A stretch of DNA of 64,000 nucleotides from CAYGUK01 sp964352985 (GCA_964352985.1 CAYGUK010000005.1:1-64000), one strand, 5' to 3'. Counted from the stretch's first letter, positions 17,214-28,081 are shown. A program made the numbers and translations. The notes: generated from the letters alone by a model not told the origin.

Positions 17214-20200
17214 TCATTAACGCACGTCGTTTCCATAAATAATAAATTGCCGGGATCACAATCAACGTTAAAAGCAATGCGCTGATCATTCCACCGACCA
17301 TGGGTGCTGCGATCCGCTTCATCACTTCTGATCCTACGCCATGACCAAGCATCACTGGTAATAAACCGATAACAATTGAAAGCACTGTCATAGCAATTGG
17401 CCGAACACGCAATAAGCTACCTTCTATTACGGCTTGTTTTAACTGTGCTAAAGATAATTGTGGTGTTGCTTCTTCTTCTGCCACCAGTGATTGATTTAAA
17501 TACGTCAACATTAACACACCAATTTCAACAGCAACCCCTGCTAGTGCTATAAAACCAACGCCTACTGCAACCGATAGATTATAGTCAAGACTATATAGCA
17601 ACCATACACCACCGGTTAAGGCTAAAGGAAGTGTCAGTAAAATAATCAAGACTTCTTTCACTGATTTAAAATTAAGATACAGTAAAACAAAAATAATTAA
17701 TAATGTTAAAGGAGCCACTCGCATTAACTTTGCTTTTGCCCGCATCATATATTCATATTGGCCTGACCACGTTAAACTATAACCTGGGGGTAATGATAAT
17801 TTTTCAGCTAATACATTTTTTGCAGTTTTTATATACTGTCCAATATCAATATTATCAATATCGATTAATACCCACCCCGTTAATCGCGCATTTTCACTTT
17901 TGATCACAGGCGGACCATTAGTGATAGACACTGTTGCCACATCAGCCAGTGGTATATTAGCACCTGATGATGTTACGATGGGTAGTAACTTGATTGCTTG
18001 CAATGAATCGCGGTTAGTTTGTGGATAACGTAAATTGATGGGGTAGCGCTCTCGCCCTTCAACTGATTCACTAATGGTCATACCACCAATAGCCGTTTGC
18101 ACCACTTGATTAATGTCTTTAATCGATAAACCATAGCGTGCGGCTTTTTTGCGATCAATATCAATTGATATATAGCGTCCACCTGCGGCGCGATCGGCAT
18201 AAACTGATAATGTGCCAGATAAAGGTTTTAATAGTCTTTCTATTTCCCCACCTATTTTTTCAATTTCGGTTAACGAAGGGCCGGAAACTTTTATTCCAAT
18301 AGGCGTTTTAATGCCTGTTGCTAACATATCGATCCTAGTTTTAATAGGCATAACCCACGCATTCGTGATCCCTGGCAATTTGACGATTCTATTTAACGCT
18401 TCTTTTAATTTTTCTTTCGTCATGCCTTTTCGCCATTGTGATTGTGGTTTAAATTGGATCACTGTTTCTATCATCGTCAACGGTGCTGGATCGGTTGCTG
18501 TGTTTGCTCGCCCAATTTTACCGAAAACGGATTTTACTTCGGGTACACTTTTAATTAATTTATCGGTCTGTTGCAATATTTGCTGTGCTTTACCAATAGA
18601 GACACCGGGTAACGTTGTTGGCATATACATCCAATCACCTTCGTCAAGATTTGGCATAAATTCAGTGCCTAAATGCGTTAATGGCCATAAACTTGCAATA
18701 ACAAAAACCAGAGTTAAGACTAATAAGGTCACTGGATAGTTTAGTGTTACATTAATCACTGGCCGATAAAGCATCATTAAAAAACGATTCAATGGATTTT
18801 TATTTTCACTGATAATCTTACCTCGGATCAAATACCCCATTAATACTGGCACCAATGTAATAGAAAGTATCGCAGCAGCTGCCATCGCATAAGTCTTGGT
18901 AAATGCAAGCGGACTAAATAATCGCCCTTCTTGTGCTTGTAAGCTAAACACGGGTAAAAAGCTCAACGTAATGATCAATAACGAGAAAAATAAAGGTGGT
19001 CCAACTTCAATACTCGCTATTTTAATTAATGTCCAGTGATCACAATTTGGATCGCGTGCCTTGTGTTGATGAACATTTTCTATCATCACAATGGCCCCAT
19101 CAACCATCGCACCAATGGCGATTGCTATTCCACCTAAAGACATTATATTGGCGTTGATCCCTTGAACTCGCATGACAATAAACGCTATCAATATGCCTAC
19201 TGGTAAACTAATGACAATAATTAACGAGGATCGAAAATGAAATAAAAAGAGTAAACAAATGAGCATGACGACGATACATTCCTCAATTAATTTTGCACTT
19301 AAAGAGTGGATCGCTTTTTTAATTAATGTTGCGCGGTTATAGGTTTCAACAATTTTGACACCTTGTGGTAAACTTTTTTGTAATTCCGCTAGTTTTGTTT
19401 TTACCGCTTTAATAGTGGCAAGTGCATTGCCACCTTGTCGCATAATAATAGTGCCGCCAACGGTTTCACCTATTCCATTATATTCAGCAATCCCGCGTCG
19501 TAATTTGGGGCCTAATTGAACTCTCGCAATATCAGACAGTAAGATCGGTGTACCATGCTCACTGACACCTAACGGAATATTGTCAAGATCAGCTATCTTT
19601 TGAATATAACCATTGGTTCTCACCATATATTCTGCTTCACCCATTTCAACCACTGAGCCGCCGGTTTCGGTATTGGCATTTAAGATTGCTTTCTTGACTT
19701 GATTAAGTGAAATATTAAATGCGCGTAATTTATTAGGCTCAACCACAACTTGAAATTGTTTCACCATACCGCCAACCGTTGCCACTTCCGCAACACCTTT
19801 GACAGTTTGTAATTCAAATTTTAAAAACCAATTTTGTAGGCTGGTTAATTCGCTTAAATCATGAGAGTGTGTTTTGTCGACTAACACATATTGATAAATC
19901 CAACCAACCCCCGTTGCATCTGGGCCTAGTTCTGGTTTGGCGTTTGCGGGCAATTGACTCGACACTTGATTTAAATATTCCAATACGCGCGATCGCGCCC
20001 AATAGGGATCGGTGCCATCTTTAAAAATCACATAAACATAAGAATCACCAAAAAAAGAAAATGCCCTGACTGTTTTTGCATCGGGTACGGCAAGCATGGC
20101 AGTCGCAAGTGGATAAGTGACTTGATCTTCGACCACTTGCGGTGCTTGCCCCGGATATGATGTTTTTACAATGACTTGCACATCGGAAAGATCAGGAATT

Positions 20201-20313
20201 GCATCAACTGGCGTGTGATATAAAGTATCTATTCCAATCGCTATCATGACAATCATTGCGATCAATATTAAAAAACGATTTTTAATCGACCAATTTATGA
20301 TAGCTTCAATCAT
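17203..20313 (-). CDS. cusA: CusA-like heavy-metal RND efflux pump
   Basis: A 1036-residue HME-RND transporter, normal length. The N-terminal part (NTPVDA-type segment TPVDAIPDLSDVQVIVKTSY, and TDPYWARSRVLEYLNQV) is very close to CusA of enterobacteria. Twelve membrane helices fit the family pattern, with AIAIGAMVDGAIVMIENVHQ carrying the proton-relay acidic residues. Met residues in the periplasmic part (for example around TMIETVIQF) suit Cu(I)/Ag(I) export. It drives metal across the envelope with the membrane fusion protein encoded just upstream (9-base gap). No TolC-like gene is in this pair, so it may share the one at 26831. Confidence 0.9.
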   Translation of the reverse strand: MIEAIINWSIKNRFLILIAMIVMIAIGIDTLYHTPVDAIPDLSDVQVIVKTSYPGQAPQVVEDQVTYPLATAMLAVPDAKTVRAFSFFGDSYVYVIFKDGTDPYWARSRVLEYLNQVSSQLPANAKPELGPDATGVGWIYQYVLVDKTHSHDLSELTSLQNWFLKFELQTVKGVAEVATVGGMVKQFQVVVEPNKLRAFNISLNQVKKAILNANTETGGSVVEMGEAEYMVRTNGYIQKIADLDNIPLGVSEHGTPILLSDIARVQLGPKLRRGIAEYNGIGETVGGTIIMRQGGNALATIKAVKTKLAELQKSLPQGVKIVETYNRATLIKKAIHSLSAKLIEECIVVMLICLLFLFHFRSSLIIVISLPVGILIAFIVMRVQGINANIMSLGGIAIAIGAMVDGAIVMIENVHQHKARDPNCDHWTLIKIASIEVGPPLFFSLLIITLSFLPVFSLQAQEGRLFSPLAFTKTYAMAAAAILSITLVPVLMGYLIRGKIISENKNPLNRFLMMLYRPVINVTLNYPVTLLVLTLVFVIASLWPLTHLGTEFMPNLDEGDWMYMPTTLPGVSIGKAQQILQQTDKLIKSVPEVKSVFGKIGRANTATDPAPLTMIETVIQFKPQSQWRKGMTKEKLKEALNRIVKLPGITNAWVMPIKTRIDMLATGIKTPIGIKVSGPSLTEIEKIGGEIERLLKPLSGTLSVYADRAAGGRYISIDIDRKKAARYGLSIKDINQVVQTAIGGMTISESVEGRERYPINLRYPQTNRDSLQAIKLLPIVTSSGANIPLADVATVSITNGPPVIKSENARLTGWVLIDIDNIDIGQYIKTAKNVLAEKLSLPPGYSLTWSGQYEYMMRAKAKLMRVAPLTLLIIFVLLYLNFKSVKEVLIILLTLPLALTGGVWLLYSLDYNLSVAVGVGFIALAGVAVEIGVLMLTYLNQSLVAEEEATPQLSLAQLKQAVIEGSLLRVRPIAMTVLSIVIGLLPVMLGHGVGSEVMKRIAAPMVGGMISALLLTLIVIPAIYYLWKRRALMIKR

Positions 20314-20322
20314 TATTATCCC

Positions 20323-21804
20323 TTAATGTGAATGAGTTTCATCTTTTATCACATGGATCATCGTCAATTCGTAATGATCATTAGCGCAATGTTTCATTAC
20401 AAAATGAATGTTATCGCCAACGTTAACACGCTTGAGATCGACCTTGTTAGCAACCGTAAACGTCATCGTCATCGCCGGCATATTGATCGCTTTAATTGGC
20501 TCATGATCTAAGGTGATGGTGCGATTTTCACGATTTATTTTTGTCACCTTCCCCATTCCGATTAACTCTATGGGCTTTGTTGATGATTTTTGATGTTGGT
20601 CGCTATTCATTCTTTTAAGACTTGCTAAAGTATTCGCTTCTGAGTCAATTAAAAATTGTGCGCTGGTCACAACTTTATCACCCGCTTTTAGTCCACGAGT
20701 GATCTGATAATAATGACCCGATTCAATACCAATAGTGACTGATTGTGTTGTAAATTTTCCATCGCCTAATGCAATAATCACGCGATCACCGTCACCTGTT
20801 CTTATTAATGCTGATGTTGGGATCCCTATTGTATTATGAATTGGTTTACCCAAAATGGTAATATTTGCAAACATATTAGGTTTGAGGCTTAAGTCAGGAT
20901 TTGGAAAAACTAAACGGACTTTTAAACTGCGTGTTTTCCTATCAAGTGTTGGGTATATAAAATCGACTTTACCCGCCCAGACTTTTCCAGGATAGGCATC
21001 TAAACTTGCTTTTGCATCATCGCCAACGTTAAACCATGTTGCAAGGCGTTCAAAAACATCGGCTATAATCCAAATATGGGAAAGATTTTCAATTGACATT
21101 ATTTCTTTATCAGGGGTCACATACATGCCTTCACGAATGGATAGCTTAGCAATTATGCCGTCTGTTTTTGCATAGATGTTAACAAGTTGATCCGCGCGAT
21201 TATTTTTTTTCACGAGATTAATCTGATTAAGTGACATCCCTAGTGCTTGCAATTTTTGTTTTGCGCCATCAATAATAATTTTATTTCTACCACTTAAGGC
21301 TAGGAGATATTCTTCTTGAGCGTTGATAATTTCTGGTGAATAAATAGCATAAAGTAATTGTCCTTTTTTGATGTATTCACCGGTTGTTTTAACATTTAAT
21401 TGTTTGATCCAGCCTGATAATAAACTGTGGACATGGAAAATATTGTTTTCGTCAACGCTAACGTAACCTACTGTGTTGATTAGACGAGGCAAGTCCATCA
21501 TTTTAACCGTTGAAATTTTCACACCAATGTTATTAACGACAGTGGGAGAGATTTTTATTGATGAACCCTGTTCATCAGTTAGTGGGTTCTCATAGACGGG
21601 AACCAGATCCATGCCCATCGGTGATTTACCTGGTTTATCCCGTCGATAATTGGGATCCATTGGTGCAACCCAATATTTAATTTTCTTTTTTATCGTTGCT
21701 GATGGCGTATTGTTTTGAGTTGGTTGATTGAAAGTGTATTGGATCCACATGCCTAGCAAGACTGCAAAAATAATAATTAACAAAATTAAGAGCTTTTTTT
21801 TCAT
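20323..21804 (-). CDS. cusB: CusB-like membrane fusion protein with C-terminal CusF domain
   Basis: A 493-residue periplasmic adaptor. Residues about 4-22 anchor it in the inner membrane. Residues 44-73 form a heavy-metal-binding YWVAPMDP...GMDLVPVY module that lacks the Cys of related domains. The HlyD-type hairpin and barrel follow. Residues about 415-487 are a CusF-like fold with INMPAMTMTF, in which Met replaces the Trp of E. coli CusF. The tail is His-rich (DETHSH). It links the CusA pump to an outer-membrane channel, and the fused CusF part may load Cu(I)/Ag(I). AAAGGA lies before the ATG; its promoter must be in 21805-22045. Confidence 0.88.
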   Translation of the reverse strand: MKKKLLILLIIIFAVLLGMWIQYTFNQPTQNNTPSATIKKKIKYWVAPMDPNYRRDKPGKSPMGMDLVPVYENPLTDEQGSSIKISPTVVNNIGVKISTVKMMDLPRLINTVGYVSVDENNIFHVHSLLSGWIKQLNVKTTGEYIKKGQLLYAIYSPEIINAQEEYLLALSGRNKIIIDGAKQKLQALGMSLNQINLVKKNNRADQLVNIYAKTDGIIAKLSIREGMYVTPDKEIMSIENLSHIWIIADVFERLATWFNVGDDAKASLDAYPGKVWAGKVDFIYPTLDRKTRSLKVRLVFPNPDLSLKPNMFANITILGKPIHNTIGIPTSALIRTGDGDRVIIALGDGKFTTQSVTIGIESGHYYQITRGLKAGDKVVTSAQFLIDSEANTLASLKRMNSDQHQKSSTKPIELIGMGKVTKINRENRTITLDHEPIKAINMPAMTMTFTVANKVDLKRVNVGDNIHFVMKHCANDHYELTMIHVIKDETHSH

Positions 21805-22045
21805 TCCTTTGTCCTTTACTAGGCGATATCTAGTTTGATCCTCGTTAAATTAAACAAAATCAGTCATTATGTATTTGATAATATCATAGTAATTAACTAA
21901 TATTTAAAGATGTAGATAATTTAAGCACCGAATATATTTAGATAAAATTATTAACGCCCACCCATAAGTACGCACACTTATGTTTTATACCCTACCTCTC
22001 ACAGAGCAGATCCTTGAACTGTTTTGTTAAAGTAACAAATCAAAT

Positions 22046-22642
22046 CTAAGCATTTAATTCTTGATACGCTTTTTTGATCACAGCAAAGGATGCTTTAATG
22101 CCAAGGAGTCCAATAATCAGTGCCACAATCGTATCAGGCCACGTTTGATGAGTAATTGTGATTGTTGCGCCTGAAAATAACACAAGCAGATTGATAATTG
22201 CATCATTTCGGCTACACAACCAAACAGATAACATATTACTATCGCCTTTGCGAAAATAATATAATAGATAGGCGACAAACAGATTAACAAATAGTGCTAA
22301 TAATGCTACACACATCATGAGGATCCCATTGGGAGAGTTAAATATCGACCGTCCAAAAATAACTAAAATAATAACCAAAATACCGTAACTCCCCATTACG
22401 ATCCCTTTTGCCATTGCAATTCGCGATCGCCAATGCGGATGATACTTTAATGCAATAAGACTTGTGCCATAATTTCCTGCATCGCCTAGAAAATCCATTG
22501 CATCAGCAAAAACTGCTATGGAGCCTGCAAACCAACTGACGATAATTTCAATAATAAACATTATCAAGTTTAGCAATAAGGCAATCCATAAAACACGCCA
22601 ATACTTCACTTCAACTGTTTCACCATTACAACAATCAGTCAT
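22046..22642 (-). CDS. Cation diffusion facilitator (CzcD/DmeF-like, short)
   Basis: A 198-residue membrane protein with about six helices and a very short C-terminal tail. FADAMDFLGDAGNYG (about residues 45-59) carries the paired Asp of helix 2, and CSRNDAIINLLV (about 143-154) carries the Asn/Asp of helix 5, the metal site of this antiporter family. The cytoplasmic dimerisation domain of full CDF proteins is missing, as in compact members. It likely exports Zn, Co or Cd into the periplasm for the Czc pump. Its start overlaps the czcA end by 8 bases, so it is the last gene of the czc operon. Confidence 0.8.
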   Translation of the reverse strand: MTDCCNGETVEVKYWRVLWIALLLNLIMFIIEIIVSWFAGSIAVFADAMDFLGDAGNYGTSLIALKYHPHWRSRIAMAKGIVMGSYGILVIILVIFGRSIFNSPNGILMMCVALLALFVNLFVAYLLYYFRKGDSNMLSVWLCSRNDAIINLLVLFSGATITITHQTWPDTIVALIIGLLGIKASFAVIKKAYQELNA

Positions 22643-25600
22643 TATTATCCTTATTTTTTATCGTCATTTTTTTATGTCGTTTGTTATGCGTTAGATAATA
22701 CAAGCAAGGTAAAACAAACAACGTGAGTAATGTTGATGAAATTATTCCGCCTATAACGACAGTTGCCAATGGGCGTTGTACTTCTGCACCCGTACCCGTG
22801 GATATTGCCATCGGAATAAAACCAAGCGATGCAACGAGTGCTGTCATTAATACTGGGCGTAATCGTTGTAGCGCACCTTGAAAGACAGCCTCTTTGATAG
22901 GGACATCTTGCTGAACAAGATTTTTGATAAAGGTTATAATCACAAGGCCATTTAATACTGCGACACCGGATAATGCGATAAAGCCCACACCTGCTGAAAT
23001 TGATAACGGAATACCACGCAACAACAGTGCAAATACGCCACCTGTTAACGCCAAGGGAACACCGGTAAAAACGATGATACTATCGAGCACACTACTCAAT
23101 GACATGAACAGTAGTACAAAAATTAATATTAATACAATGGGGACAACAATCATTAATCGTTTTGTTGCAGTCGCTAACTGTTCAAATTGTCCACCCCAGG
23201 TGATCCAATAGCCACTCGGTAGTGATAACAATTTATCAATTTTGACTTGTGCTGCATCAACAAACGATCGCAAATCTCTGCCTCTTACATTCGCAGTCAC
23301 TACGATTCGACGTTTACCATTTTCTCGACTAATTTGATTGGGGCCAGCTTTTACGGTGAATGTTGCGATTTCATTAAGTGGAATGAAATGTCGATTACCA
23401 TCGTCATTAAGTGGTAAGTCAATGTATATTTTTCTTAATATATTTTTATCTTTTCTCGCTTTGTCTGATAAACGAACAGTCAAATCAAAACGCCTGTCGC
23501 CTTGATAAATTTTACCCACTTCTCTGCCACCGAGTGCTGTTGCTATGGTATTTTGAACTTGTGACATGGTTAAACCATAACGCGCTAATAGCTGGCGATC
23601 GACATGAATGGTTATTGTCGGTAATCCGGTTACCTGCTCTACTTTGACATCAGCAGATCCTTTGATTTGTTTTAATATTGCGGCTACTTTATTAGCATTT
23701 TCAAGTAATACTTTCATATCATCACCAAATATTTTAACCGCAACATCACTTCTAACACCAGAAATCAATTCATTAAATCGCATCTGGATCGGTTGAGTGA
23801 ATTCATAATTATTACCCGGTAATTGCTTTAATGCGGTTTGTAGTTGATGGATGAGTTCTAATTTTGAAAGTTTGGGATTTGCCCACTGACTTCTTGGTTT
23901 TAAAATCACAAAGGTATCAGCCACATTCGGTGGCATTGGATCGGTAGCCACTTCAGCGGTGCCAATTTTCGAGAACACATGGCTCACTTCAGGAAATTTT
24001 AACAACCTTTTTTCTACAAGTTCTTGCATTTTTACTGATTGCGTTAGGCTGGTCGATGGCGTTCTCATGGCATGAAGGGCAATATCACCTTCATCCAAAC
24101 TTGGAACAAATTCACCACCCATCGTTGATGCAACCAACGCTGCAATAATTACAATAACAATGGCAATAATTAAACTTATCCAAGGTGATTTCAAACTCAA
24201 ACGTAGGCTAGGTTTGTAAATCTTTTGACAACTTCGAACAATGAGGTTGGGTTTTTCTGTTATTTTTCCTGTTAAAAATATCCCAATCGCGGCAGGTACA
24301 AAGGTCAGGGATAATACAAGTGCCGAGAGCAAGGCTAGAATAACCGTTTGCGCCATTGGTATAAACATTTTTCCTTCTACACCGCTTAACGTTAGGATTG
24401 GAATATAGACAATGGTAATAATTAAAACACCAAATAAGCTAGGCTTAATGACTTCCTGACTTGCTGATAAGGTAATACTGAGTCTTTCTTTTAATGGTAA
24501 TGATAAACCATGGGATTGTATTCCTAACTGTTTAATACAATTTTCAACAATTATCACTGCGCCATCGACGATTAAGCCAAAATCCAATGCGCCCATACTC
24601 ATTAGATTGGCACTGATTTTATAATGCACCATCCCTGTAATTGTCATCAGCATTGACAGTGGAATAACAGCAGCGGTGACTAAAGCCGCACGAATATTCC
24701 CTAGAAATAAAAATAAAATGACACAAACTAATAATGCGCCTTCTAGTAAATTATTTTTAACTGTATTTATTGTTGCATTTACTAATTGCGTGCGATTATA
24801 AACAGGGGTTGCAATAACACCTTTTGGCAATGTTTTATTAATCTCTTTTAAACGTTTTGCAATTCTTTTTGCAACGACGCGGCTATTATCGCCCATTAAC
24901 ATTGAAACCGTTCCAATGACTGCCTCATGTCCTGCACTTGTTCCCGCGCCACTGCGAAGCGCATGACTAATGGTGACATTTCCTAAATCAGAGATACGAA
25001 GACTGACACCGCGATGTGAACGAACAACAACATTACCTATTGCTTGCTCTGTTTTTAATTGCCCCGGTATACGAATTAGAAATTGCTCACCGTGTTGCTC
25101 AATATAACCAGCCCCCATATTATCATTATTCTTTTCTAATGCTTGCTCAATATCATGTAATGTTACGCCATATTGGATCAATTTTTTAAGATCAGGGGTA
25201 ACTTGATATTGTTTTTCGTAACCACCAATAGCATTTACCTCTGCAACTCCTGGAAGGTTTCGCAATTGTGGCCGAATAATCCAATCTTGGATCGTGCGTA
25301 ATTGCATCGGTGTATACGGTTTCCCTTTTTCATTTATCGCGTCGGGCTTTGCTGTTACCGTATACATGAAAATCTCACCTAATCCCGTTGAGATTGGCCC
25401 AAGCTGTGGTTCAATGCCATCAGGCAATTGGCTTTTTATTGATTGCAATCGTTCAGTGATTAATTGCCTAGCAAAATAGATATTGGTTCCATCTTTGAAT
25501 ACAACGGTAACTTGCGATAACCCATAGCGCGAAAGCGAACGTGTATAATCTAATTTAGGCAAACCACTCATTGCCACTTCAATAGGATAGGTGATCCGTT

Positions 25601-25790
25601 GCTCCACTTCATAAGGGGTTAAACCGGTTGCTTCTGTATTAATCTGTACTTGCACATTAGTGATATCGGGGACAGCATCGATAGGGAGTCGTGTGAAATT
25701 ATAAATCCCTAAAACGATAATCCCAAGGATAGCTAATAAAATAAGCCAACGTTGTTTAAGAGAAAATTGTAAAATCCGTTCTATCATCAT
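22635..25790 (-). CDS. czcA: CzcA/HelA-like heavy-metal RND efflux pump
   Basis: A 1051-residue HME-RND transporter. LPIDAVPDITNVQVQINTEA near the N-terminus and MGALDFGLIVDGAVIIVEN in helix 4 (acidic pair of the Zn/Co/Cd-type pumps) distinguish it from the CusA paralogue at 17203. The periplasmic pore and docking domains are complete. It exports divalent ions such as Zn, Co or Cd by proton antiport. It is similar in type to HelA described from Legionella. It lies in an operon with arsR, czcC, czcB and a CDF gene, and the second Met (25787) is an equal start choice. Confidence 0.88.
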   Translation of the reverse strand: MMIERILQFSLKQRWLILLAILGIIVLGIYNFTRLPIDAVPDITNVQVQINTEATGLTPYEVEQRITYPIEVAMSGLPKLDYTRSLSRYGLSQVTVVFKDGTNIYFARQLITERLQSIKSQLPDGIEPQLGPISTGLGEIFMYTVTAKPDAINEKGKPYTPMQLRTIQDWIIRPQLRNLPGVAEVNAIGGYEKQYQVTPDLKKLIQYGVTLHDIEQALEKNNDNMGAGYIEQHGEQFLIRIPGQLKTEQAIGNVVVRSHRGVSLRISDLGNVTISHALRSGAGTSAGHEAVIGTVSMLMGDNSRVVAKRIAKRLKEINKTLPKGVIATPVYNRTQLVNATINTVKNNLLEGALLVCVILFLFLGNIRAALVTAAVIPLSMLMTITGMVHYKISANLMSMGALDFGLIVDGAVIIVENCIKQLGIQSHGLSLPLKERLSITLSASQEVIKPSLFGVLIITIVYIPILTLSGVEGKMFIPMAQTVILALLSALVLSLTFVPAAIGIFLTGKITEKPNLIVRSCQKIYKPSLRLSLKSPWISLIIAIVIVIIAALVASTMGGEFVPSLDEGDIALHAMRTPSTSLTQSVKMQELVEKRLLKFPEVSHVFSKIGTAEVATDPMPPNVADTFVILKPRSQWANPKLSKLELIHQLQTALKQLPGNNYEFTQPIQMRFNELISGVRSDVAVKIFGDDMKVLLENANKVAAILKQIKGSADVKVEQVTGLPTITIHVDRQLLARYGLTMSQVQNTIATALGGREVGKIYQGDRRFDLTVRLSDKARKDKNILRKIYIDLPLNDDGNRHFIPLNEIATFTVKAGPNQISRENGKRRIVVTANVRGRDLRSFVDAAQVKIDKLLSLPSGYWITWGGQFEQLATATKRLMIVVPIVLILIFVLLFMSLSSVLDSIIVFTGVPLALTGGVFALLLRGIPLSISAGVGFIALSGVAVLNGLVIITFIKNLVQQDVPIKEAVFQGALQRLRPVLMTALVASLGFIPMAISTGTGAEVQRPLATVVIGGIISSTLLTLFVLPCLYYLTHNKRHKKMTIKNKDNND

Positions 25791-25801
25791 AGTTCCTATG
25801 A

Positions 25802-26821
25802 TTAATGGGAATGCCCAGCACTACTTTTTTCAAGCTCTGCTTTTAAAATAAAACTATTTTTTGACACGTAGCGCATTCCGCTTTTTAACCCCGCTTTTAT
25901 CTGAACAAATTTATCATCACCAACACCCAACGTGACATGTTCTGCTTCAAAATAATTAGCTTTATTTTCGACAAATACCACTTTTTCACCATCGACCTCT
26001 TGAACAGCATCACGGGTGACCGCAACGGGAACATTTTTAGCATCAACAACAACCGTTGCATCAACATAGAGTCCAGGGATCCATTGATTATGAGGATTAG
26101 CGAGCGAAGCTCGAGCAATGATACTTTGGGTATGTTCATTACCAATTGGTGATATATAATGAATAACACTCTTAATCTTTTTCTTGTTTTTACCTTCGGC
26201 AGTTACATAAATCCTATCACCTTTAGCAACACGATGGGCGTCTTTTCGATAAATTGAAAGCTCAACCCAGACTGTCGATAGATCGGCTAATTCATAAATA
26301 GGTTGCTCAGGTTTCACTAATTTTCCAACATTCACATGTTGTTGGATTAATGTCCCCGCTAAAGGTGTTTTAACAGAATAGTTTTGCAAACTTTCATTAC
26401 TCTCTATAACGGCAAGCACATCGCCTTTTTTAACATAGTCACCCAACTGAAAAGCAAGTGATTTTACAACACCTGTAAATCGAGGATAAATGGCGACTTG
26501 TTTATTTTGCTCAGGTACTATTTTTCCATAAACTGGTAATGTTTGTTCAATGAGTTGAGATTTTATTGTGGACACTTCGATATGATTTGATTTTAATGCA
26601 TCAGGTGATAAATAAATAATGTTGTTTTCTTCAGCGTGTTCATCATGTGTATCGTCAGATTGGTTCTTATGCTCTTTAGTCGTTTCATTAGAGTGCGTTT
26701 TATGTTGTTCTTCATTTTGAAGATGATGCTCATGATCGTTATCGTGACTTCCACTAGCAATAGCGATACCCATTGTTAGCATCAACGCAATTATAAAACT
26801 AACAACAACAGATTTGTTCAT
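25802..26821 (-). CDS. czcB: CzcB-like membrane fusion protein with His-rich N-terminus
   Basis: A 339-residue periplasmic adaptor. Residues 1-21 are a signal/anchor sequence. Residues about 23-62 are packed with His and acidic residues (for example HDNDHEHHLQNEEQHKTHSN), a probable divalent-metal buffer. The lipoyl-like and barrel domains follow (AVIESNESLQNYSVKTPLAG, about residues 138-157), and the protein ends SAGHSH. It connects CzcA to the CzcC channel. The gap to czcA is 11 bases and to czcC 9 bases, so the genes are co-transcribed. Confidence 0.88.
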   Translation of the reverse strand: MNKSVVVSFIIALMLTMGIAIASGSHDNDHEHHLQNEEQHKTHSNETTKEHKNQSDDTHDEHAEENNIIYLSPDALKSNHIEVSTIKSQLIEQTLPVYGKIVPEQNKQVAIYPRFTGVVKSLAFQLGDYVKKGDVLAVIESNESLQNYSVKTPLAGTLIQQHVNVGKLVKPEQPIYELADLSTVWVELSIYRKDAHRVAKGDRIYVTAEGKNKKKIKSVIHYISPIGNEHTQSIIARASLANPHNQWIPGLYVDATVVVDAKNVPVAVTRDAVQEVDGEKVVFVENKANYFEAEHVTLGVGDDKFVQIKAGLKSGMRYVSKNSFILKAELEKSSAGHSH

Positions 26822-26830
26822 ATGCTTCCC

Positions 26831-28081
26831 CTAGTGTGATCCTTTTCCAAGCAAACCATTTATTTCAACTAATGTCTTATCAAAATTAGCGTGCGCTTGC
26901 CAATACTCTCTTTCTGCGTTTAATAGCGTTGCTTGTGCGTTAGCTAACGTAACATAAGGATATTTCCCTTGAAAGTAACCTTGCTTAGCCATCGTTACTG
27001 CTTGTTGAGCTTTTGGTAATATTTGATGGTAAATTAAACGCGCTTGAAATTGAGCTGATTGAGCTATCTGAAATAAAGTCACGAGTTGACTTTTTAATTC
27101 AATTAAAACTTGTCGTTGATTAAATAAGGCCGCATTATACTCTGCTAATCGACTAACAACATTACCCTGATTAAGATCATAGATCGGTATTGGCAGTGAA
27201 AAGTCGGCAACTAAACTGTTATCATGGGTATCAGCAAAATGTCTCGTGCCAATTGCCACCGTAAGATCGGGCCAGATTTGTTTTTTTGCTAAAATAATCC
27301 GTTTGTAAGCAACATCTGACTCAATAACTTGAGCTTTCCAAGTGGGACTACTCATCAGTGAGCGATATAACGTTGAATATGACGCAAGATAATGAGGTAG
27401 CCCCTTATCAATGACGTTATGATATTTTAATTTTTTGCGCCCCATTAACAGCGTTAATCGTCTCCATGCGGCATGCAATTTTTGATAGGCAATCGTTCTT
27501 GCTATTTTTGCTTGTGATAATTGAATTTGAGCGGTTAACAAATCAAGAGGCGATCCGCTACCGGCGTGTAGTTTTCTTTTTAAGGTAATAACAATGCTCC
27601 CATTGATACGGACTAATTTATCCGTTGAATGTAGCCAGTTTTGAGCATAAAGAACATTCACATATCGCTCACCTAAAAGAATATATAATTTTGATTGTGC
27701 CGTTAATAACGTTGCTCGGCTCAATCGAACCAAGCCATGTTGAACATTTTGGTTGGCAATACGTTTACCACCTAAAGGGATCGGCTGTGCTATTTGCACC
27801 GTGGTCTCTGCCGATTCAAAATTTTGATATTCTCCACTACCCGCTATATTTTCAGCTGATACACTGAGTGAAGGGTTTGGATAAGTGAGTGACTGGATTA
27901 GCTGCCCATTTGCTGAGCGAATAGAAGCATGAGCTGATTTTAGTAGCGGGCTATATCGTTTTGCAATTGACCAAGCACGATTAAAGGTAAACATCGAGCT
28001 TGCTTGAATAGTTGTCACAAAAAAACACCAAGTTACTATCATTAAAAAACTGAGTAATCTTGGTGCTAATCTAATTTTCAT
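26831..28081 (-). CDS. czcC: CzcC-like outer-membrane efflux channel (TolC family)
   Basis: The start at 28081 gives MKIRLAPRLLSFLMIVTWCF, a signal peptide ending near IQA, with GGAAAA upstream; the frame is open to 28153 but that part lies inside the arsR gene. The 416-residue product has the two long coiled-coil repeats of outer-membrane efflux proteins, for example SGSPLDLLTAQIQLSQAKI and the second-half YVTLANAQATLLNAEREYW. It forms the exit duct for the Czc pump and perhaps for CusAB, which lacks its own channel gene. The 5' end overlaps arsR by 11 bases. Confidence 0.85.
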   Translation of the reverse strand: MKIRLAPRLLSFLMIVTWCFFVTTIQASSMFTFNRAWSIAKRYSPLLKSAHASIRSANGQLIQSLTYPNPSLSVSAENIAGSGEYQNFESAETTVQIAQPIPLGGKRIANQNVQHGLVRLSRATLLTAQSKLYILLGERYVNVLYAQNWLHSTDKLVRINGSIVITLKRKLHAGSGSPLDLLTAQIQLSQAKIARTIAYQKLHAAWRRLTLLMGRKKLKYHNVIDKGLPHYLASYSTLYRSLMSSPTWKAQVIESDVAYKRIILAKKQIWPDLTVAIGTRHFADTHDNSLVADFSLPIPIYDLNQGNVVSRLAEYNAALFNQRQVLIELKSQLVTLFQIAQSAQFQARLIYHQILPKAQQAVTMAKQGYFQGKYPYVTLANAQATLLNAEREYWQAHANFDKTLVEINGLLGKGSH

